Positions 1-8,327 of a stretch of DNA of 64,000 nt are shown here, piece after piece. The DNA comes from Nitrincola tapanii. Lineage in GTDB: Bacteria; Pseudomonadota; Gammaproteobacteria; Pseudomonadales; Balneatricaceae. The notes beneath the pieces are model-generated. The model was not told the DNA's origin. It saw only the letters and a program-made list of their open reading frames with translations, and searched no databases. Position 1 is the stretch's first letter; every line of letters starts with the position of its first letter. Location of the stretch: NCBI RefSeq assembly GCF_008368715.1, contig NZ_SMRS01000002.1:1-64000 (forward strand), written 5' to 3'. A program made the position numbers and the translations under genes.

Positions 1-2
1 TG

Positions 3-377
3 CGCATCGACGGCTCGGTCGCGGGCCTGGGCGCCGGGGCGGGCAACACACCGCTGGAAGTGCTGGTCGCGGTCCTGAAGCGGATGGACGCGAACACCGG
101 CATCGATCTTTATCAGATTATGGATGTTGCGGAAGATCTGGTGGTGCCGATGATGGATCAGCCGATCCGAGTCGATCGTGATTCCCTGACCCTGGGGTAT
201 GCGGGGGTCTACTCCTCCTTCCTGCTGTTTGCGCAGCGTGCCGAGAAGAAATACGGCATCTCCGCGCGCGACATTCTGGTCGAACTCGGCCGTCGTGGCA
301 CGGTGGGCGGACAGGAAGACATGATCGAAGACCTGGCCTTAACCCTGGCGAAAGCGAAACAAGCACAGCAGGCATAA
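3..377 (+). CDS. 4-hydroxy-2-oxovalerate aldolase, C-terminal part (cut by window edge)
   Basis: The reading frame is open from the left edge, so only about the last 124 residues are visible. They align well with the end of the complete aldolase encoded at 19258-20277: both carry GAGAGN followed by PLEV, then [24 protein letters not shown] and VGGQEDM. The family (MhpE/DmpG/BphI) splits 4-hydroxy-2-oxovalerate into pyruvate and acetaldehyde at the end of meta-cleavage pathways and works with an acetaldehyde dehydrogenase, which would lie upstream of the window. The stop is 2 nt before the reductase ATG, so the two are one operon. Its codons are visibly more GC-rich at third positions than those of the second aldolase, which suggests a separate origin. 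Confidence 0.9.
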   Translation, partial: RIDGSVAGLGAGAGNTPLEVLVAVLKRMDANTGIDLYQIMDVAEDLVVPMMDQPIRVDRDSLTLGYAGVYSSFLLFAQRAEKKYGISARDILVELGRRGTVGGQEDMIEDLALTLAKAKQAQQA

Positions 378-379
378 GT

Positions 380-1363
380 ATGACTTATAGCGTTCAGATT
401 CAGCCGGTCGGCAAGCAGTTTGAAACTCAGGGTGAGGACAGCCTGCTGGATTCGGCTCTTAAATCCGGGATCATGCTTAAGCATGGTTGTCGGGATGGCA
501 AATGTGGCGATTGCCGCACCACTTTAGTTTCCGGACAGGTGGCCTATCCCGAAGGTCTGGAGTTGTCGGTATCCGATCAAGAAGGCAGTACGGTTCTGAC
601 CTGTCAGGCACGTGCGCAATCGGATTTGATTTTAGAGTCTCCAGAAGTGACCGAGTTTGAAGGCATCAGCATTCAAAAGGTGATTGGCCGTGTGATGCAG
701 AAAAGTGTTGCGGCTGAGGACGTGGTGATTCTCACCTGCATGCTGGCTCCGGGCACCGAGTTTAAATACTTGCCGGGTCAATATGTGGATTTGACACTGG
801 CCAATGGCGTGACGCGGAGCTATTCCATGGCGAAGGCGGATGCGCAGGATGGCAACATCGAATTGCATATTCGCTTGGTCAGCAGTGGCCAGGCCACCCC
901 TTTCATTTTTAATGAGTTGCAACCGAAAAACCGAGTCACGCTGGAAGGCCCTTATGGCAGCTTCTATCTGCGTGAATCTGAACGCCCGATCATTCTTTTA
1001 GCCAGCGGTACCGGCTTTGCACCCATCAAAGCCTTGATGGAGCAGATGATCGCGACCGCTAACCAACGCTCAGTGCACCTCTTCTGGGGGGGGCGGCGTC
1101 AGCCTGATCTTTATCAGAATGCGTTGTGTGAATCCTGGGTGGCCTCCTTGTCATGGTTTAGTTATACGCCTGTGCTGTCTGATGAGGCGTGGAACGGTCG
1201 TCAGGGATTTGTGCATCGTGCGGTGATCGAAGATTATCCGGATCTATCTGGGCATCAGGTCTATGCCTGTGGTGCACCGATTGTGATCGAATCGGCTAAG
1301 CGCGATTTCGTCAAAGAGTGTGGCTTTGATTTGCAGCACTTCTTTGCGGATGCCTTTGTCTAA
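380..1363 (+). CDS. 2Fe-2S ferredoxin/FAD/NAD(P)H oxidoreductase, oxygenase electron-transfer component
   Basis: 327 aa. The N-terminal plant-type ferredoxin domain has cysteines C37, C42, C45 and C75. The ferredoxin-NADP-reductase-like part follows: a flavin motif RSYSMA (about residue 145), the nucleotide-site motif GTGFAPIKA (about 210), YACGAP (about 294) and a C-terminal aromatic ADAF. This layout is that of phenol hydroxylase and benzoate/naphthalene dioxygenase reductases and of AscD-like reductases. They pass electrons from NAD(P)H through FAD and the iron-sulfur cluster to an oxygenase. The gene sits directly behind a meta-cleavage aldolase, so an aromatic oxygenase in the upstream operon is the likely partner, but that gene lies outside the window. 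The exact partner is unknown. Confidence 0.88.
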   Translation: MTYSVQIQPVGKQFETQGEDSLLDSALKSGIMLKHGCRDGKCGDCRTTLVSGQVAYPEGLELSVSDQEGSTVLTCQARAQSDLILESPEVTEFEGISIQKVIGRVMQKSVAAEDVVILTCMLAPGTEFKYLPGQYVDLTLANGVTRSYSMAKADAQDGNIELHIRLVSSGQATPFIFNELQPKNRVTLEGPYGSFYLRESERPIILLASGTGFAPIKALMEQMIATANQRSVHLFWGGRRQPDLYQNALCESWVASLSWFSYTPVLSDEAWNGRQGFVHRAVIEDYPDLSGHQVYACGAPIVIESAKRDFVKECGFDLQHFFADAFV

Positions 1364-1381
1364 GGTTTTTATTTCTTAATA

Positions 1382-1415
1382 AGATACACATCTGTTTGTT
1401 ATCAGGTGTGTATCT
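1382..1415 (+). terminator. Hairpin behind the reductase gene, possible weak terminator
   Basis: Arms 1382-1394 and 1403-1415 pair over 13 positions (AGATACACATCTG with CAGGTGTGTATCT, one G-U pair) around an 8-nt loop. It begins 19 nt after the stop. The downstream tail has only a short T run, so it may end transcription weakly or only stabilise the 3' end. The remaining sequence to 1597 is AT-rich and shows no clear operator. Confidence 0.5.
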
Positions 1416-1597
1416 GTTTGGGAATAAAAAGACAGTCTCTGATGATTCGCAGTTTGGATCACTTTAAACGTAATTAATCCCTGATTTTATGCTTAGACAA
1501 AAGACGCATTATGAAGGGGTCTTGATTGTTGTAAAGTACAGAACTGTATGTTAATTTCATTCAACAGTAATAATAATAAACAACCGGAGTCTCGAAG

Positions 1598-2638
1598 ATG
1601 ATTAAACCGAAAAACAAACTGCTGAAACTGGGTGTGCTGCTGTCAGGTTTAGCCCTGTCCTCTGCAACCTTTGCGGCCAACACTGTTACCCTGCGTTATA
1701 ACCAGTGGTTCCCTTCACAGCATTGGTCACAAGCAGACGGTCTCTACAAATATTTTGAAGAGATTGAAAAGGTCACCGAAGGGCGTGTCAAAGTACAGCC
1801 TTCGGCTAAGCCACTGGCACCGCCTACGCGTAACTATCAGTCTGTGGTGAGTGGTATCGCAGATTTGGCTTGGGGGCCACATGGTTATGCTCCCGGTGCC
1901 TTCCCGCTGACCGAAATGGTCGAATTCCCCTTTACCAACGAAGATGCCGGTATCTCATCGGCGGCTTATCAGCGTTTATTTGAAAAGCACCTTGCCGATG
2001 CTGGCATGCACAATGATGTGCATACTCTGGCAGTCCATGTGACCTCCGGTGGTAACTTGCATATGCGCCGTGACAAGGTAGAAGCACCTGCCGACCTGCG
2101 TGGTAAAAAAATCCGTGTACAGACCAGCGTAGTGGGTGATGCTTTGCGTAGTCTTGGTGCTGTGCCGATTTCAGGTTCCTTGTCTGAACTGCGTGAGTTT
2201 TTATCACGTGGCATCATCGATGGCACCACACTTTCCGATGAGTTGCTGACAGGTTTTAAAGTGGATAACTATGTTAACCACATCACCCAGATTCCTGGCG
2301 GTATCTTCACGAACAGTACCTTTATCATCGTCAACAAGGCGAAATGGGAAAGCATCAGTGAAGCTGACCGTGAAGCCATCATGGCGATTTCAGGTGAAGC
2401 CCTGGCGGTGCGTATGGGTAGCCTCTGGCATCAGAACGATCTGGAAGCACGTGAGCAGTTAAAAGCGAACCTCGGCGATCGTTATATTGTTGCCGGTGAT
2501 GAGCTGAATGCGGCGATCGATCAGGCATTTGACCCTATCCGTAAAGTTTGGTTGGACAAGGCGGCTGCAGCCGGTCTGGACGGCGAAGAGTTGATCCGCT
2601 TCTATGAGGAGCAGATCAAAGAGTTGTCCTCTAACTAA
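1598..2638 (+). CDS. dctP: TRAP transporter substrate-binding protein, DctP family (system 1)
   Basis: 346 aa with a clear signal peptide; cleavage is likely after the AATFA-like run near residue 26. It is the periplasmic ligand-binding component of a tripartite ATP-independent transporter. Family landmarks are the N-terminal strand VTLRYNQWFP, the central LRGKKIRVQTS with its arginine expected to contact a carboxylate ligand, and the following SLSELREFLSRGIIDGT helix. An ATG with CCGGAG 10 nt upstream is used. Membrane subunits follow at 2696 and 3205, with a hairpin between. The ligand is not deducible; the neighbourhood suggests an aromatic or related organic acid. Confidence 0.9.
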   Translation: MIKPKNKLLKLGVLLSGLALSSATFAANTVTLRYNQWFPSQHWSQADGLYKYFEEIEKVTEGRVKVQPSAKPLAPPTRNYQSVVSGIADLAWGPHGYAPGAFPLTEMVEFPFTNEDAGISSAAYQRLFEKHLADAGMHNDVHTLAVHVTSGGNLHMRRDKVEAPADLRGKKIRVQTSVVGDALRSLGAVPISGSLSELREFLSRGIIDGTTLSDELLTGFKVDNYVNHITQIPGGIFTNSTFIIVNKAKWESISEADREAIMAISGEALAVRMGSLWHQNDLEAREQLKANLGDRYIVAGDELNAAIDQAFDPIRKVWLDKAAAAGLDGEELIRFYEEQIKELSSN

Positions 2639-2650
2639 GCGCAATATCTG

Positions 2651-2680
2651 GGCACTTCGTGATCACGAAGTGCCTTTTTT
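2651..2680 (+). terminator. Attenuating terminator between dctP and dctQ (system 1)
   Basis: A perfect 24-nt palindrome (2651-2674, half-site GGCACTTCGTGA) is followed directly by six T residues (2675-2680). It starts 12 nt after the dctP stop and ends 15 nt before the dctQ ATG, so it is an intra-operon terminator. Partial read-through would yield more binding protein than membrane subunits. A similar structure sits at the same place in TRAP system 2. Confidence 0.85.
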
Positions 2681-2695
2681 CTGTTTGAGGTTCCC

Positions 2696-3178
2696 ATGAA
2701 AATGTCTTTTCTCAGCTTGTTGGAATATCTCTGTGCCAAGGTTTCACTTCTGGCTTTGATATTCATGGCGCTGATTACATTTATCGACGTCTTTGGACGT
2801 GTGGTATTTAACAGTCCTCTTGGTTTTGCGTATGAAGTAGTGGGTATCTGTCTCGCGATTTCGTTTTATGCAGGCCTTTACCATGTGCATAAAAAACGTA
2901 AGCACATCCGTATCGATTTGTTGGAAAAGCTGTTTTATGGACGCTTCGGACAGTTTATCTCCTGGTTATCCTATTTGGTGGAAATCGTATTCTTTACTGC
3001 ACTGGTGATCATGGTGTATCAGCAGGCAGTTGAATCGAAAAACTTCGGTGAGATCTTCATGTTCTTAGGCATTGAAAAATGGAATGTTCTGGCGGTGATG
3101 TCGGTTCTCTCGGCTATTGCTTTGGTCAGCTTATTGGTGACCTTCCCAGATTCGCCTAGTCAGCCACAAGATCAATAA
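2696..3178 (+). CDS. dctQ: TRAP transporter small membrane subunit, DctQ family (system 1)
   Basis: 160 aa with four hydrophobic segments (about residues 14-34, 45-65, 87-110 and 130-150). It is the small integral membrane subunit linking the binding protein to the DctM permease. The IDVFGR segment after helix 1 and the KHIRIDLL segment in the first cytoplasmic loop are typical of the family. It lies between dctP and dctM on the same strand, 26 nt before dctM. Confidence 0.88.
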   Translation: MKMSFLSLLEYLCAKVSLLALIFMALITFIDVFGRVVFNSPLGFAYEVVGICLAISFYAGLYHVHKKRKHIRIDLLEKLFYGRFGQFISWLSYLVEIVFFTALVIMVYQQAVESKNFGEIFMFLGIEKWNVLAVMSVLSAIALVSLLVTFPDSPSQPQDQ

Positions 3179-3204
3179 GTTAGTTAAAACCGAGGTCATG
3201 TTTT

Positions 3205-4491
3205 ATGGTTATGTCCATTGCTTTTGCTGTCTTGCTTATTATGTTGTTTTTACGTATTCCAATTGCAATCGCAACCGGCGTCGTTGGAATCTGTGGTCTT
3301 GCCTATTATCAGGGATGGGGGCCGGCCTTCAGCCAGTTAGGAATGATCGGTACTGAAACTGTTCTCTCTTATGAATTTGCGGTGATTCCATTATTTATTT
3401 TGATGGGGAATATCATCAGCCGTTCGGGTTTGGCTGAGGAGCTTTATAATGCCACCCACGCTTTAGTCGGGCATTTTAAAGGGGGGTTGGCGATCACCAC
3501 GATTGGTGCATCCGGGGGGTTTAGTACCTTTTGCGGATCGAGTTTTGCGACAGCGGCGACCATGACGCGTATCGCTTATCCTTCGATGAAAAAATATGGT
3601 TATAGTGATGGCCTAGCGACCGGTTCTATTGCCGCTGGAGGTACCCTGGGTATATTGATTCCTCCATCCATTGCTCTGGTGTTTTACGGCATTATCACAG
3701 AAACCGATATAGGTAAGCTGTTTGTGGCTGGGGTCATCCCCGGTATTTTAGGCGTGCTTTTTTACATCGCAGCGGTGCTGTATGTAGTGCACGTGAAAAA
3801 AGACAGTGCTGCGGGCACAGAAGAGGTGCCATTTCGTGAGAAGCTGTTAGCCCTTCGCCAGCTCTGGGCCTTTTCCCTGCTGATTATCCTGGTGCTGGGG
3901 GGGATCTATTTTGGTTTCTTCTCACCGACCGAAGCGGCGGGTGTGGGTTCCGTAGGTGCCATTGCCATCACCATGATTCGTGGGCGCTTCACTTGGAAAA
4001 AGTTACGTGATGCAGTGGAAGATTCGGCGGCAACTACCGTTGCTTTGATCGCGATTCTGATCGGCTCTTTGATCTTTGCCAATCTGGTGAATGTGTCCAA
4101 CCTGCCGTTTCACATTGTGAATTGGATTGAAAGCCTGAACCTCAGCTTGCTGGGTGTGATTCTGGTGATGATCGCCATCTACTTTGTGTTAGGGGCGGTG
4201 TTGGAATCCATTTCTATGCTGTTGCTGACGGTGCCGGTCTTTTATCCGATTGTGTCCGGCATGGGCATGGATTTGATCTGGTTCGGCATCATTGTGGTGA
4301 TTGCAACAGAGATCTCTTTGATCACACCACCGGTTGGCTTAAATGTTTTTGTACTTAAGTCAGTTGTGCCTGATGTGGATTTGAAGGTTATTTTTAAAGG
4401 GGTTTTCCCATTTCTGATCGCGGATATTCTGCGTTTAGCCCTGATCATTCTTGTACCCGGTCTCTCTCTGTTCCTGGTCGAGATGATGTAA
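3205..4491 (+). CDS. dctM: TRAP transporter large permease, DctM family (system 1)
   Basis: 428 aa with about 12 hydrophobic segments. It is the sodium-coupled permease of the TRAP system. Family motifs are visible: IPLFILMGNI near residue 57, GGSGFSTFCGSSFATAATM-like glycine/serine-rich segment near 110, IAAGGTLGILIPPSI near 145, FSPTEAAG near 235 and TPPVGLNVFV near 375. A second ATG lies at 3211. GAGG at 3192-3195 supports the 3205 start. Two hairpins follow the gene and end the operon. Confidence 0.92.
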   Translation: MVMSIAFAVLLIMLFLRIPIAIATGVVGICGLAYYQGWGPAFSQLGMIGTETVLSYEFAVIPLFILMGNIISRSGLAEELYNATHALVGHFKGGLAITTIGASGGFSTFCGSSFATAATMTRIAYPSMKKYGYSDGLATGSIAAGGTLGILIPPSIALVFYGIITETDIGKLFVAGVIPGILGVLFYIAAVLYVVHVKKDSAAGTEEVPFREKLLALRQLWAFSLLIILVLGGIYFGFFSPTEAAGVGSVGAIAITMIRGRFTWKKLRDAVEDSAATTVALIAILIGSLIFANLVNVSNLPFHIVNWIESLNLSLLGVILVMIAIYFVLGAVLESISMLLLTVPVFYPIVSGMGMDLIWFGIIVVIATEISLITPPVGLNVFVLKSVVPDVDLKVIFKGVFPFLIADILRLALIILVPGLSLFLVEMM

Positions 4492-4520
4492 AGCCAGTTT
4501 ACCCCAACTGGTTGTGTGAC

Positions 4521-4559
4521 CCAGGCTGACTCAGTGCCGCTGGGTTGGCCTGGTTTTTT
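4521..4559 (+). terminator. Terminator 1 behind dctM (system 1)
   Basis: CCAGGC (4521-4526) pairs with GCCTGG (4548-4553) and is followed by six T residues (4554-4559). An alternative pairing ACCCAG/CTGGGT lies just inside it. A small hairpin CCAGTT/AACTGG precedes it at 4494-4512. Confidence 0.6.
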
Positions 4560-4592
4560 GCTCTGAGTTAAGTGAATCAATCAGCTGTTCTT

Positions 4593-4620
4593 TACCCGCC
4601 CAAGTGGCGGGTATTTTTTT
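4593..4620 (+). terminator. Terminator 2 behind dctM (system 1)
   Basis: TACCCGCC (4593-4600) and GGCGGGTA (4606-4613) form an 8-bp stem with a 5-nt loop, followed by seven T residues. It is a textbook intrinsic terminator that isolates TRAP operon 1 from the downstream dehydrogenase gene. Confidence 0.9.
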
Positions 4621-4679
4621 GCCTCTTGTTTTGGAACTGCTAGGCTCAAGCAGGGTCGCAGAAAAAAAGGAGAAAAGTC

Positions 4680-5858
4680 TTGAACTCAATTTTGTCTTGG
4701 CGTCTTGGGCTGCGTGCCTTGATCTTATTGGCTTTGTTGCTTTTTGTGGTGTTTTGGTGGGCACCCAAAGGAAAAGCGGAGCTAAGGGTGAGCAGCGAAC
4801 ACTACATGATTGAGCTGGAGATCCTGGCCGATGGGTTACAGCATCCTTGGTCGATGGTGTTTTTGTCTGATGATGAGATGCTCGTGACTGAGCGGACAGG
4901 TCAGTTACGTCGCATCCTAAAGGGGCGGCTTTTAGAGGAGCCGGTTGCTGGGGTTCCCGAAGTGGCTGTGGTCGGTCAGGGCGGTTTGTTAGAGGTGTTG
5001 GCACATCCTGACTTCGCGGAGAACGCTTGGCTTTATCTCTCATTTGCGGAAGAAACCCAAGAGGGTTTAACCACATCAGTGGTGCGTGGGCGTTATGCAT
5101 CGGGTGTGTTGAGTGATCTTGAACCTATTTTCTCCGCGCGGCCGGCGTCAGCAGGCGGGCGCCATTTTGCCGGACGTATGGTCTTTGATCATCAGGGTTA
5201 TCTGTACATTGCGATTGGAGATCGCGGTGAAATGCAGCGCGCTCAAATCGGGCAAGATCATGCCGGTAAAGTGGTGCGTCTGTTCGAAGATGGCCGTATT
5301 CCGCCAGATAATCCATTTCTAGGAAATGCCGAGTTTGATGATGCGATTTTTACTTGGGGGCATCGTAATCCTCAGGGCATGTTAGTGCACCCTGAAACCG
5401 GAGAGGTCTGGCTAAGTGAGCATGGTCCGCGTGGTGGGGATGAGATCAATCGTCTGCTTGCGGGTGCAAATTATGGCTGGCCAAAAGTGACGCACGGCAT
5501 TGATTACACGGGCTTGCCGATTAGCCAATTTACCCAGCTGCCTGGGATGCAGCATCCTGAGTGGCACTGGACACCTTCCATCGCACCGAGTGGTTTGATC
5601 TTTTATGATCAAGCTGAATTTCCCCTCTGGCAGGGGCAGTTTTTGTCCGGTGCTTTACGTGAGCGTTTGATCTCCCGTTTGAGTGTTAAAGCCTCTGCGG
5701 ATGAGGAGGGAAGTTTGCAGGAAGAGGAGCGCCTGTTACAGGGGTTTGCACAACGCATTCGGGATCTGCGTCTGGGTAGAGATGGTCATATCTGGTTGCT
5801 GACAGATGAAAACCCCGGACAGGTCGTGCGCCTGCGCCGGGTAGAGGCTTTGGAGTGA
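4680..5858 (+). CDS. PQQ-dependent soluble aldose sugar dehydrogenase (YliI/Asd-like)
   Basis: 392 aa. The TTG start at 4680 is preferred because AAAAAGGAGAA lies 7 nt upstream and because it supplies an N-terminal signal/anchor (RLGLRALILLALLLFVVFW). The rest is the six-bladed beta-propeller of the glucose/sorbosone dehydrogenase family: LQHPWSMVFL near residue 55, HPDFAENAWLYLSF, GRMVFDHQGYLYIAIGDRG near 165, WGHRNPQGM near 225, SEHGPRGGDEINRL and GANYGWP. Relatives are periplasmic and oxidise aldose sugars using PQQ, passing electrons to the respiratory chain. No PQQ biosynthesis gene is in the window. It is a lone gene and its substrate is unknown. Confidence 0.85.
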   Translation: MNSILSWRLGLRALILLALLLFVVFWWAPKGKAELRVSSEHYMIELEILADGLQHPWSMVFLSDDEMLVTERTGQLRRILKGRLLEEPVAGVPEVAVVGQGGLLEVLAHPDFAENAWLYLSFAEETQEGLTTSVVRGRYASGVLSDLEPIFSARPASAGGRHFAGRMVFDHQGYLYIAIGDRGEMQRAQIGQDHAGKVVRLFEDGRIPPDNPFLGNAEFDDAIFTWGHRNPQGMLVHPETGEVWLSEHGPRGGDEINRLLAGANYGWPKVTHGIDYTGLPISQFTQLPGMQHPEWHWTPSIAPSGLIFYDQAEFPLWQGQFLSGALRERLISRLSVKASADEEGSLQEEERLLQGFAQRIRDLRLGRDGHIWLLTDENPGQVVRLRRVEALE

Positions 5859-5866
5859 AGGCGTGC

Positions 5867-6466
5867 TTAATGAGCGTGAGGACGGAAGCGGCAATCCAGG
5901 AGTGGGCAGTTGTCACTGAGGAAATCAGAGAGGCGTTTAGCGCGTGCACTCTGGTTCTCCACTGAGTCATTTGGGTGCAGCAATGAAGTGGCAATCATAT
6001 AGGAGTAGACCAAATAGGCGAGGTCATTGGCTTGCTCTGCCGGATGAGCCAGATCGACAAAGAGTTGTTCAATAAAGGCAATGCGATAACGATCCACTTC
6101 ATCAACCGCCGCTCGCGCCATATCATCACGTCTTGCCCAGGCACGCAGTGAGATCTCAATGGAGGCGGCTTCAAAGGATTTATCACCTTTTAAAGGCAGC
6201 ATCATCAGCTCGACCAGCTGCTCTTTGCTGCTCAAAGATTTTTTCTTTAAGCCTGCAATGACGGCCTCTGTGGCTTTCAGTCGCCACTTGTCCAGGATAC
6301 CTTTGAGTAAATCCTGACGACTTTCAAAGTGATAGTAGAAGCTGCCGCGTGTGATTTTAAGTTCTTTGGCGAGATTATCCACACGCACCATGTCGATGCC
6401 TCCTGTGGAAAGCACCTTCATCGCTGCATTGATCCAATCGTTTCGTGAAAGCCTTTGTGATGCCAT
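5867..6466 (-). CDS. TetR family transcriptional regulator
   Basis: 199 aa. The N-terminal helix-turn-helix (about residues 9-55) carries the family pattern NDWINAAMKVL, then VRVDNLAKELKITRGSFYYHF, where the YYHF end of the recognition helix is diagnostic. The C-terminal half is helical and would bind a ligand that cannot be named. It is divergent from the porin gene at 6861 across a 394-bp gap that contains two palindromes, so porin control is possible. It overlaps nothing and converges with the dehydrogenase gene 8 nt away. Confidence 0.88.
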   Translation of the reverse strand: MASQRLSRNDWINAAMKVLSTGGIDMVRVDNLAKELKITRGSFYYHFESRQDLLKGILDKWRLKATEAVIAGLKKKSLSSKEQLVELMMLPLKGDKSFEAASIEISLRAWARRDDMARAAVDEVDRYRIAFIEQLFVDLAHPAEQANDLAYLVYSYMIATSLLHPNDSVENQSARAKRLSDFLSDNCPLLDCRFRPHAH

Positions 6467-6699
6467 AGTGCTGTATCAGTCGTCTTGCTGGTGAATGTTG
6501 CAGAGCATCATAACATTGACATGCCTCTAAGTTAACTCTTGCTATAAAAGCTCTTTAGATTCATCTGTGTAGGTTATAAGTGCCTTGATTTAGATTGGAT
6601 AATAAAGTGCATAGTCAGAGCCTCATCTATTAATGCACCTTTTAATTCAATATTAATGGATTAAAGTATCCCTCCTGATCTAAAACTTTCGTCATAAAA

Positions 6700-6736
6700 A
6701 CATACACAAGTGTTTGTAGAATACACTTGTGTATGT
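6700..6736. promoter_or_regulatory. Inverted repeat upstream of porin gene 1, candidate operator
   Basis: Perfect 14-bp arms ACATACACAAGTGT (6700-6713) and ACACTTGTGTATGT (6723-6736) are separated by 9 nt. It lies in the 394-bp tetR-porin gap, 125 nt before the porin ATG. There is no T tract, so an operator is more likely than a terminator. The core CACAAGTGT recurs at 8156-8164 and 14571-14579 in two other catabolic promoter regions. Confidence 0.55.
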
Positions 6737-6808
6737 TAAATTTTCTTTGCAATTTCATTCTCTTAGCCTAGGGAAAACACCTATTTAAGAGCTGGGAGCG
6801 CCTGATCG

Positions 6809-6826
6809 AGCGTGATCTATCACGCT
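6809..6826. promoter_or_regulatory. Short perfect palindrome just upstream of porin gene 1
   Basis: AGCGTGAT-CT-ATCACGCT is an 18-bp palindrome with a 2-bp centre, 35 nt before the porin ATG. Position and symmetry fit an operator or an mRNA leader hairpin. The spacing does not fit CRP or FNR. Confidence 0.45.
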
Positions 6827-6860
6827 GTTTCTGTATAACTCTAAAAATATGGAAGCCCAT

Positions 6861-7913
6861 ATGATGAAAACAATGAAAAAATCCTGTCTGGTTTTGGCTC
6901 TAGCCGCTGCAATGCCAGCCGTCAGCTATGCCGATGCCACGCTTTACGGTTCTTTCCGCCTGGGGATGTTTAACACAGATGGTCAGTCAGCTGCGCTGAA
7001 TGACTATGCTAGCCGCATTGGTCTGCGTGGAACTGTCGATCTGGGATTGGAAAATACTCAGGGTATCTTCCACTGGGAGCAGGGCTTGAGCTTAAATTCG
7101 GGCGCGCTTGGGGGTGGTCGTTATGCCTCGGTGGGTGCTAAGGGCAACTGGGGTACAGTGATGGGCGGTAAGCTTGATCACCCAACCTATGCTTACGTGG
7201 GTAATGTGAACGAATTTGCGATGTCTGCTTTGCCAACCGGTTTGGATGTGGGTTATGTGCGCAATGGAAGTATACCAGGTGCTGCTGGCTTCCGTGCTGA
7301 TCGTCGTATCGGTAACTCATTAGCGTATGTCACCCCAACAATCAGTGGCTTTGAAGCGATGGTTGTCGGTGTGTTTGGCGGTGAAGCTCCAGCGAGCAGT
7401 AGTCTGTTGGGCAACTCTGCGCAGAAAGACAAAACGCTGGATGGTTATAACCTAGGCGCTAAATACACAATTCAAGATTTAACTTTGGCTGCGGCTTATG
7501 GCGCAGTGAAATCAGACAAGCAATTGACGGGTGAGTTTGATATTGATTCCAATCTTTGGGGTGTTTCCGCTCGTTATAAGTGGGATAACTTCCGCTTTGC
7601 AACCAAGTATGAACAGTCTAAAGATAAGGTGGCGAACCTGAAAGATAAGGGTTATGCCATCAATGTCGGTTATGAACTGAACGGCTATGGTGCCTCTTTG
7701 GGTTACAGCACGACTAAGCAGGATGAAGCGGATCGCGAAAAAGCGACCTCTATCGAACTGCACCGCCGTATGGGCAATGGTGTTCTAGCGGTTGGTTATG
7801 TGGATTACAACTCTGCTGCAATCAACAAAGCTAATAGCTACAAGCAGTTTGGTAACCAACGTGCTATTTATGCAGATGACACGGCTTACCTGACGTACCG
7901 TCTGCAGTTCTGA
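6861..7913 (+). CDS. Outer-membrane general porin, copy 1
   Basis: 350 aa from the ATG at 6861, chosen because GGAAG lies at 6851-6855; the next codon is also ATG. A signal peptide ends at VSYA, followed by DATLYGSFRLG, the usual first beta-strand of Gram-negative porins. Alternating strands follow, with a porin glycine pattern (SRIGLRGTVDLG, GTVMGGKL) and a C-terminal phenylalanine after YLTYRLQ for outer-membrane assembly. It is a close paralogue of the 350-aa porin at 12514. Together they flank TRAP system 2 and mhpC, so a role in admitting aromatic acids is an inference from position. Confidence 0.9.
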   Translation: MMKTMKKSCLVLALAAAMPAVSYADATLYGSFRLGMFNTDGQSAALNDYASRIGLRGTVDLGLENTQGIFHWEQGLSLNSGALGGGRYASVGAKGNWGTVMGGKLDHPTYAYVGNVNEFAMSALPTGLDVGYVRNGSIPGAAGFRADRRIGNSLAYVTPTISGFEAMVVGVFGGEAPASSSLLGNSAQKDKTLDGYNLGAKYTIQDLTLAAAYGAVKSDKQLTGEFDIDSNLWGVSARYKWDNFRFATKYEQSKDKVANLKDKGYAINVGYELNGYGASLGYSTTKQDEADREKATSIELHRRMGNGVLAVGYVDYNSAAINKANSYKQFGNQRAIYADDTAYLTYRLQF

Positions 7914-7922
7914 TCGCTATCC

Positions 7923-7950
7923 GACAAGGTGGATTCCCGGCTGCCTTGTC
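7923..7950 (+). terminator. Small hairpin behind porin gene 1
   Basis: GACAAGG (7923-7929) pairs with CCTTGTC (7944-7950) and starts 10 nt after the stop. It lacks a T tract and probably acts with the stronger hairpin at 8045. Confidence 0.35.
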
Positions 7951-8044
7951 TGCCCTCAAATTCTGAGCTGAAGCCCTGGCTGGCGTGATCCTGAGTATTC
8001 CCCTTCTATTCAGGAAGCCAGCGCTGAAGCTGCAAGAATTGATC

Positions 8045-8091
8045 AAGCCCCGACTCAAGCTCTCTAGGTTTGGGTTGGGGCTTCTTCTTTT
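8045..8091 (+). terminator. Terminator behind porin gene 1
   Basis: AAGCCCC (8045-8051) pairs with GGGGCTT (8077-8083), extended inward by ACTCAA/TTGGGT with wobble pairs, and is followed by the T-rich TCTTCTTTTG. It lies in the 414-bp gap between porin 1 and TRAP system 2. The rest of that gap holds the MhpR-like site and promoter at 8117-8177. Confidence 0.7.
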
Positions 8092-8116
8092 GTATTTGGC
8101 CTAGATAAACTGTCCT

Positions 8117-8131
8117 GTGCACTTAGTGCAC
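8117..8131. promoter_or_regulatory. MhpR-type operator upstream of TRAP system 2
   Basis: GTGCACTTAGTGCAC is a palindrome of two GTGCAC half-sites around TTA. The identical 15-mer stands at 14557-14571 in front of mhpA. It fits the E. coli MhpR operator as I recall it (GGTGCACCTGGTGCACA). Its start is 211 nt upstream of the dctP ATG, and a -35-like hexamer begins 25 bp from its centre. Confidence 0.75.
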
Positions 8132-8148
8132 CTTAGATGTGTTTTTCA

Positions 8149-8177
8149 TTGCGTGCACAAGTGTCTCTTTCTAGACT
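8149..8177 (+). promoter_or_regulatory. Candidate sigma-70 promoter for TRAP system 2
   Basis: TTGCGT (8149-8154), a 17-bp spacer and TAGACT (8172-8177). The match to consensus is modest, as expected for an activator-dependent promoter. The MhpR-like site would be centred near -60. The arrangement, including TTTTT before the -35 and CTTTCTA at the -10, parallels the mhpA promoter. Confidence 0.5.
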
Positions 8178-8327
8178 AATAATTGTTCAGAAAACACTCT
8201 GCTACTCAATAATAATCATAAGGCTGGCATGCGTTCTTACTCTGCTGATTTTGTCTAGAAGCTAAATAGACTTAGAGTCATGATTGATGTGCTGAGCTAA
8301 AGTGCTAATAACAGGATAAAAACCAAA

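Noticed and set aside
4531-5100. 189-aa minus-strand open frame
   Set aside because: It lies antisense to dctM terminators and the dehydrogenase gene, spans two intrinsic terminators, has no ribosome site and no recognisable domain. It is a shadow of the plus-strand gene.
6809-6826. CRP or FNR site before porin 1
   Set aside because: The arms resemble GTGA/TCAC, but the spacing between half-sites is too short for either protein (CRP needs 6 bp between TGTGA and TCACA; FNR needs 4 between TTGAT and ATCAA). It is kept only as an unassigned palindrome.
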